Positions 8,249 to 10,316 of a stretch of 10,316 bases of DNA are shown one piece after another (the first letter of the stretch is position 1; each line of letters begins with the position of its first letter). A program made the translations under genes and the position numbers. Location: assembly GCA_001701295.1 (NCBI GenBank), contig DAAV01000044.1, forward strand, positions 7,302-17,617, read 5' to 3'. Below the pieces are notes generated by a model that did not search any database, was not told the origin of the DNA, and saw only the letters and a program-made list of their open reading frames with translations. This stretch comes from Bacteroidales bacterium H10. Lineage in GTDB: Bacteria; Bacteroidota; Bacteroidia; Bacteroidales; Muribaculaceae.

Positions 8249-9634
8249 ATGAAGAAAATTTACGCTTTGATGGCACTTGCCACGACACTTACAGCTTCAG
8301 CTGTCGTGTCGCCTGTCACCAAGAATGGTCTTGAGACAGCCATGAAAGAGAATGCAGCCACAGCGATCGGCGAGTACACCTTTGTTGAAAATAACAATGG
8401 CATGATGAAAGCTCCTGCTGTTGGTGACGTCAACAACTATTATGCATTTTCATATTATGGCCGTACTGACAAGGATAATAAGGAAAGAAATTATTGTACC
8501 ATCCAGATCAAAAAGATAAGTGATACAGAGGTTGAGATTTACGGCCTTGCCACTCCTTTGGGAGATTTTGGTGTGAAAGGAACATATAATGCTTCTGCAC
8601 AAACTATTACTATTGCACCTCAGTCTGTTGTCCCTGCAGGTGCGCTTGATCCCAGTATTGGAGAAATCAGACTTTATACTCAGGAGTTTGATGTTGTGGA
8701 TGGTTACATCGAGAATGAAAGAGATATTCCAAGCATCACGTTTACATACTGTCCCAATGGTGTTCAAATGAATGACGGAAGTGTCGGTTATATTGGAGGT
8801 TGGCTTCCTGACAGCAGTTACCAGCAGCTTTTATTCAATACGCCCGAAAATATCGGTACTACTTCCGGTTTTATAGGTGGATGGAAATATGGCGTAGCTT
8901 TTGGTGCTCTTGAGGATCTGTTCCCCGAAGCTCCGGCCTTTACATACAACAGCAGTGAATGGTCGTATGCCGGTAAGTCTTCATTTACTGACGGTTGGTT
9001 TGGTGTTCTCAGCAATGCAGGCTCCTTCCCCGCTTATGAGGTTGATACATATGTGAATAATGCTGATGGCAATATCTTTATGCTTAAGAATCCTTATGGT
9101 GCGGGTTCTCCTTACGCAAGCATCAATACATACAAGGAAGATGGTTTCCTTATTCTTGATATAACCAATCCTGACTGTGTTCTTGTTCGTCCCAATGTAA
9201 ATGCTGGTTTTGTGGCTGAGGAGTATATGGGTGTCGTATCTAATATTGCACTTACAACAGCTGAAAGTGATCAGTATTATATGCAGGGTTATTCTTATGA
9301 GGATATCATCGAAGAAGGAGAGACTTTTGGAGATGAAATTGCAAACATCAACAGCAGCAGATTGGTTTCTCTTCCTACTTGCCGCTTACAAATGATTCCA
9401 GATTTCAATTTCCCTAATTATTGGATCGTAGGTGGTGGTGACAACAATCCGAGACCGATGGTATCAAAGATCCAGCTTGCAGATCCTTCCGGTGTCGAGG
9501 GTGTGATCAACGATACTGAGAATGCTCCCAAGCGCTTCTTCAACCTTCAGGGTCTTGAGATCGCTAATCCCGAGGCTGGTGAGCTCGTAATCGTTAAGCA
9601 GGGCAACAAGACTACAAAGACTATCGTTAAGTAA
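8249..9634 (+). CDS. Secreted protein of unknown function with FNLQG C-terminal tail
   Basis: I do not recognise a named family for the body of this 461-residue protein. It starts with a clear signal peptide (MKKIYALMALATTLTASA, cleavage probably after residue 18). The mature part is rich in Gly, Tyr, Asn and alternating hydrophobic residues, which suggests a beta-sandwich or beta-repeat fold; for example, GVKGTYNASAQTITIAP resembles strands in many Bacteroidota secreted or lipid-anchored proteins. GYIGGW and GFIGGW recur about 30 residues apart, hinting at an internal repeat. There is no lipobox and no catalytic motif that I can identify. The last 47 residues (415-461, with FFNLQG, NPEAG and the KTTKTIVK end) match the tail of the neighbouring C10 peptidase. 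The gene is monocistronic, with a good promoter upstream and a terminator 41 bases after the stop. It may be an exported surface or adhesin-like protein; that is inference. Confidence 0.88.
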   Translation: MKKIYALMALATTLTASAVVSPVTKNGLETAMKENAATAIGEYTFVENNNGMMKAPAVGDVNNYYAFSYYGRTDKDNKERNYCTIQIKKISDTEVEIYGLATPLGDFGVKGTYNASAQTITIAPQSVVPAGALDPSIGEIRLYTQEFDVVDGYIENERDIPSITFTYCPNGVQMNDGSVGYIGGWLPDSSYQQLLFNTPENIGTTSGFIGGWKYGVAFGALEDLFPEAPAFTYNSSEWSYAGKSSFTDGWFGVLSNAGSFPAYEVDTYVNNADGNIFMLKNPYGAGSPYASINTYKEDGFLILDITNPDCVLVRPNVNAGFVAEEYMGVVSNIALTTAESDQYYMQGYSYEDIIEEGETFGDEIANINSSRLVSLPTCRLQMIPDFNFPNYWIVGGGDNNPRPMVSKIQLADPSGVEGVINDTENAPKRFFNLQGLEIANPEAGELVIVKQGNKTTKTIVK

Positions 9635-9674
9635 TCACTTGCGAATAAAACATAAGAGTCTTTAAGACTTCTCT

Positions 9675-9703
9675 AAAGCGGACGCCATCGGCGCCCGCTT
9701 TTT
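9675..9703 (+). terminator. Intrinsic terminator after the secreted protein gene
   Basis: AAAGCGG-A-CGCC (9675-9686) pairs with GGCG-C-CCGCTTT (9690-9701), with one A/C mismatch and a 3-base loop (ATC). The downstream arm runs into five T in a row (9699-9703). It lies 41 bases after the TAA at 9632-9634. Confidence 0.9.
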
Positions 9704-9707
9704 ATTG

Positions 9708-9739
9708 TTTGGTTTCATAATCTAAATTTCGTATTTTCG
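9708..9739 (+). promoter_or_regulatory. Candidate promoter just before the small open frame at 9744
   Basis: TTTG (9708-9711) and TATTTTCG (9732-9739) are 20 bases apart. The -7 element differs from TAnnTTTG at one position. The predicted start falls within a few bases of the ATG at 9744, so any transcript would be nearly leaderless, or it may be non-coding and run into the repeat block downstream. Confidence 0.4.
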
Positions 9740-9743
9740 TCAC

Positions 9744-9998
9744 ATGCGTTTCCGGTGCATGTGCGCAGACGCTGGACTCAACCGGAGAAAGAGGCATATC
9801 GGGAGGAGTGTTTGCAAATGGTCCTGGCGGATCATATTATGGTTTGATTTGTGTGCTGCAGGACGTTATCTCATAATTGCGGAGTCCGGATCTCCGGATA
9901 TACGCAGAGAGATGAATTATCAGATCGCTTCTCATATGAATGAACTTGCGGCTTATATCGCCGCCCTTCCAAAAGAGGGGTTCATGGCCGGTATTTAG
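9744..9998 (+). CDS. Doubtful 84-codon open frame, possible remnant
   Basis: An ATG-started frame runs to TAG at 9996-9998, giving a basic, Cys-containing 84-residue product with no family I recognise. Its second half (from about WFDLCAAGRYLII through REMNYQIASHMNELAAYIAALP) looks like a normal amphipathic helical protein. Its first half looks less natural (many Arg and Cys). In another frame, 9746-9851 reads TQPEKEAYREECLQMVLADHIMV before a TGA, and would join the second half through a single-base frameshift near 9849. The whole stretch may therefore be a decayed gene or simply GC-rich non-coding DNA with open frames. No signal peptide and no ribosome-binding sequence are visible. Confidence that this exact frame is a real gene is low. 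Confidence 0.25.
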   Translation: MRFRCMCADAGLNRRKRHIGRSVCKWSWRIILWFDLCAAGRYLIIAESGSPDIRREMNYQIASHMNELAAYIAALPKEGFMAGI

Positions 9999-10023
9999 GA
10001 GCTGCTGTCAGAGCCACAGGCTA

Positions 10024-10134
10024 TGACCACTCAACCCGAGGCTGCTTCACAGATCGGTTTTGACCATTCGACCCGAGGCGGCTTCACTGACGGCCTCTGA
10101 CCACTCTACCGGAGGAGACTTCACTCATCGGTAG
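10024..10134. repeat. Three imperfect 37-bp tandem repeats
   Basis: Copies occupy 10024-10060, 10061-10097 and 10098-10134, with exactly the same period. Conserved parts are TGACCA at positions 1-6, ACC-GAGG at 11-18 and CTTCAC at 22-27, with a looser ATCGG near 30-34. Pairwise identity is 28/37 (copies 1 and 2), 28/37 (1 and 3) and 25/37 (2 and 3). The period is not a multiple of three, so this is not a coding repeat. A 9-base piece, ACTGACGGC (10086-10094), recurs at 10189-10197, perhaps from a decayed further copy. Function is unknown. Confidence 0.85.
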
Positions 10135-10146
10135 GTAGGTCGTGTG

Positions 10147-10167
10147 GTCAAAGCCTGTGGCTTTGAC
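10147..10167. repeat. Perfect 9-bp hairpin inside the right arm
   Basis: GTCAAAGCC (10147-10155) and GGCTTTGAC (10159-10167) pair perfectly around a TGT loop. There is no T tract after it, so it is not a typical terminator on the + strand. It competes with the long-range pairing to 10005-10030, so the region could adopt two alternative folds. Confidence 0.75.
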
Positions 10168-10245
10168 AGTGCTCTCGGCTCTGGCTGTACTGACGGCTGT
10201 GACTGGATTGGTGGTCTGCGATTTTTATTATTAAGAAAATTGTAT

Positions 10246-10253
10246 TAGTTTTG
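10246..10253 (+). promoter_or_regulatory. -7 promoter element for the gene starting at 10281
   Basis: TAGTTTTG (10246-10253), followed by C, matches TAnnTTTG. Only a T-rich stretch (10222-10226) sits at the -33 distance, with no clear TTG. The predicted start near 10260 leaves a leader of about 20 bases. From 10170 to this point I see no gene, only GC-rich sequence with short echoes of the repeat block. Confidence 0.5.
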
Positions 10254-10280
10254 CATATGAATCAGTAACGATAGGAACTT

Positions 10281-10316
10281 ATGAAAAAATTATTTTATAT
10301 TCTGCCTGCTATGGCT
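10281..10316 (+). CDS. Start of a secreted or membrane protein gene, cut by the window edge
   Basis: Twelve codons are visible, reading MKKLFYILPAMA: two Lys followed by a hydrophobic run, typical of a Sec signal peptide. An ATG at this spot, 27 bases after a good -7 promoter element, supports a real start. The gene continues past 10316, so its product cannot be named. Confidence 0.6.
   Translation, partial: MKKLFYILPAMA

Larger units (their letters stand above)
10005..10169. repeat. Inverted-repeat arms (26 bp) enclosing a tandem-repeat block
   Basis: The left arm 10005-10030 begins CTGTCA, contains GCCACAGGCT and ends TGACCAC. It is reverse-complementary to the right arm 10144-10169 at 24 of 26 positions by eye. 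The 113 bases between the arms hold most of the three tandem repeats, and the left arm's last seven bases are also the start of the first repeat. The right arm also contains its own 9-bp hairpin. As RNA this would form a long closing stem; as DNA it resembles a small mobile or repeat element. No transposase, and no target-site duplication that I can identify. Confidence 0.75.

Noticed and set aside
9657..9669. AGTCTT/AAGACT inverted repeat as part of a terminator
   Set aside because: The loop would be one base, which cannot form, and the strong terminator directly downstream explains transcription ending.
10024..10134. CRISPR array
   Set aside because: The units abut with no unique spacers, differ at about a quarter or more of their positions, and no cas gene is in the window.

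Overview
The window looks like chromosomal DNA from a Bacteroidota (Bacteroidales) bacterium, probably a gut lineage close to Muribaculaceae or Prevotellaceae. Four things point there: a SusC/SusD-type outer-membrane pair, a C10 (streptopain-like) peptidase, secreted proteins ending in an 'FNLQG' tail, and Bacteroidales-type promoters (TTG or TTTG near -33, TAnnTTTG near -7) with no Shine-Dalgarno sequences. The family-level placement is inference. All gene-sized features are on the + strand, and the antisense open frames look like shadows.

Layout. Positions 1-146 are a leader region. Positions 147-3425 hold a SusC/RagA-like TonB-dependent transporter broken by one in-frame TGA at 3096-3098; the reading frame then continues to the natural C-terminal Phe. 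A SusD/RagB-like lipoprotein follows 23 bases later (3449-5281), and the pair ends at a strong terminator (5315-5350). A separately transcribed secreted C10 cysteine peptidase (5495-7939) has its own terminator (7964-8015). A secreted protein of unknown function (8249-9634) follows a recognisable promoter (8100-8129) and ends at a third terminator (9675-9703). Positions 9704-10280 hold a doubtful 84-codon open frame, an unusual GC-rich block of three 37-bp tandem repeats enclosed by 26-bp inverted arms, and a promoter for the next gene. Only the first 12 codons of that gene, a signal-peptide start, are inside the window.

How the genes fit together. SusC and SusD proteins normally form a TonB-powered outer-membrane uptake complex for glycans or peptides. 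Here the transporter is predicted to lose its last 108 residues, including the C-terminal strand used for barrel assembly, so the complex is probably non-functional unless the stop is a sequence error or is read through. The peptidase and the unknown secreted protein share a related C-terminal tail of about 46 residues, which suggests a common export or surface-attachment route, possibly type IX secretion. No glycoside hydrolase, sensor or anti-sigma gene is in the window, so the substrate of the uptake pair cannot be assigned.

The observations most worth checking are the in-frame TGA, the 37-bp repeat and inverted-arm element at 10005-10169, and the shared C-terminal tail.
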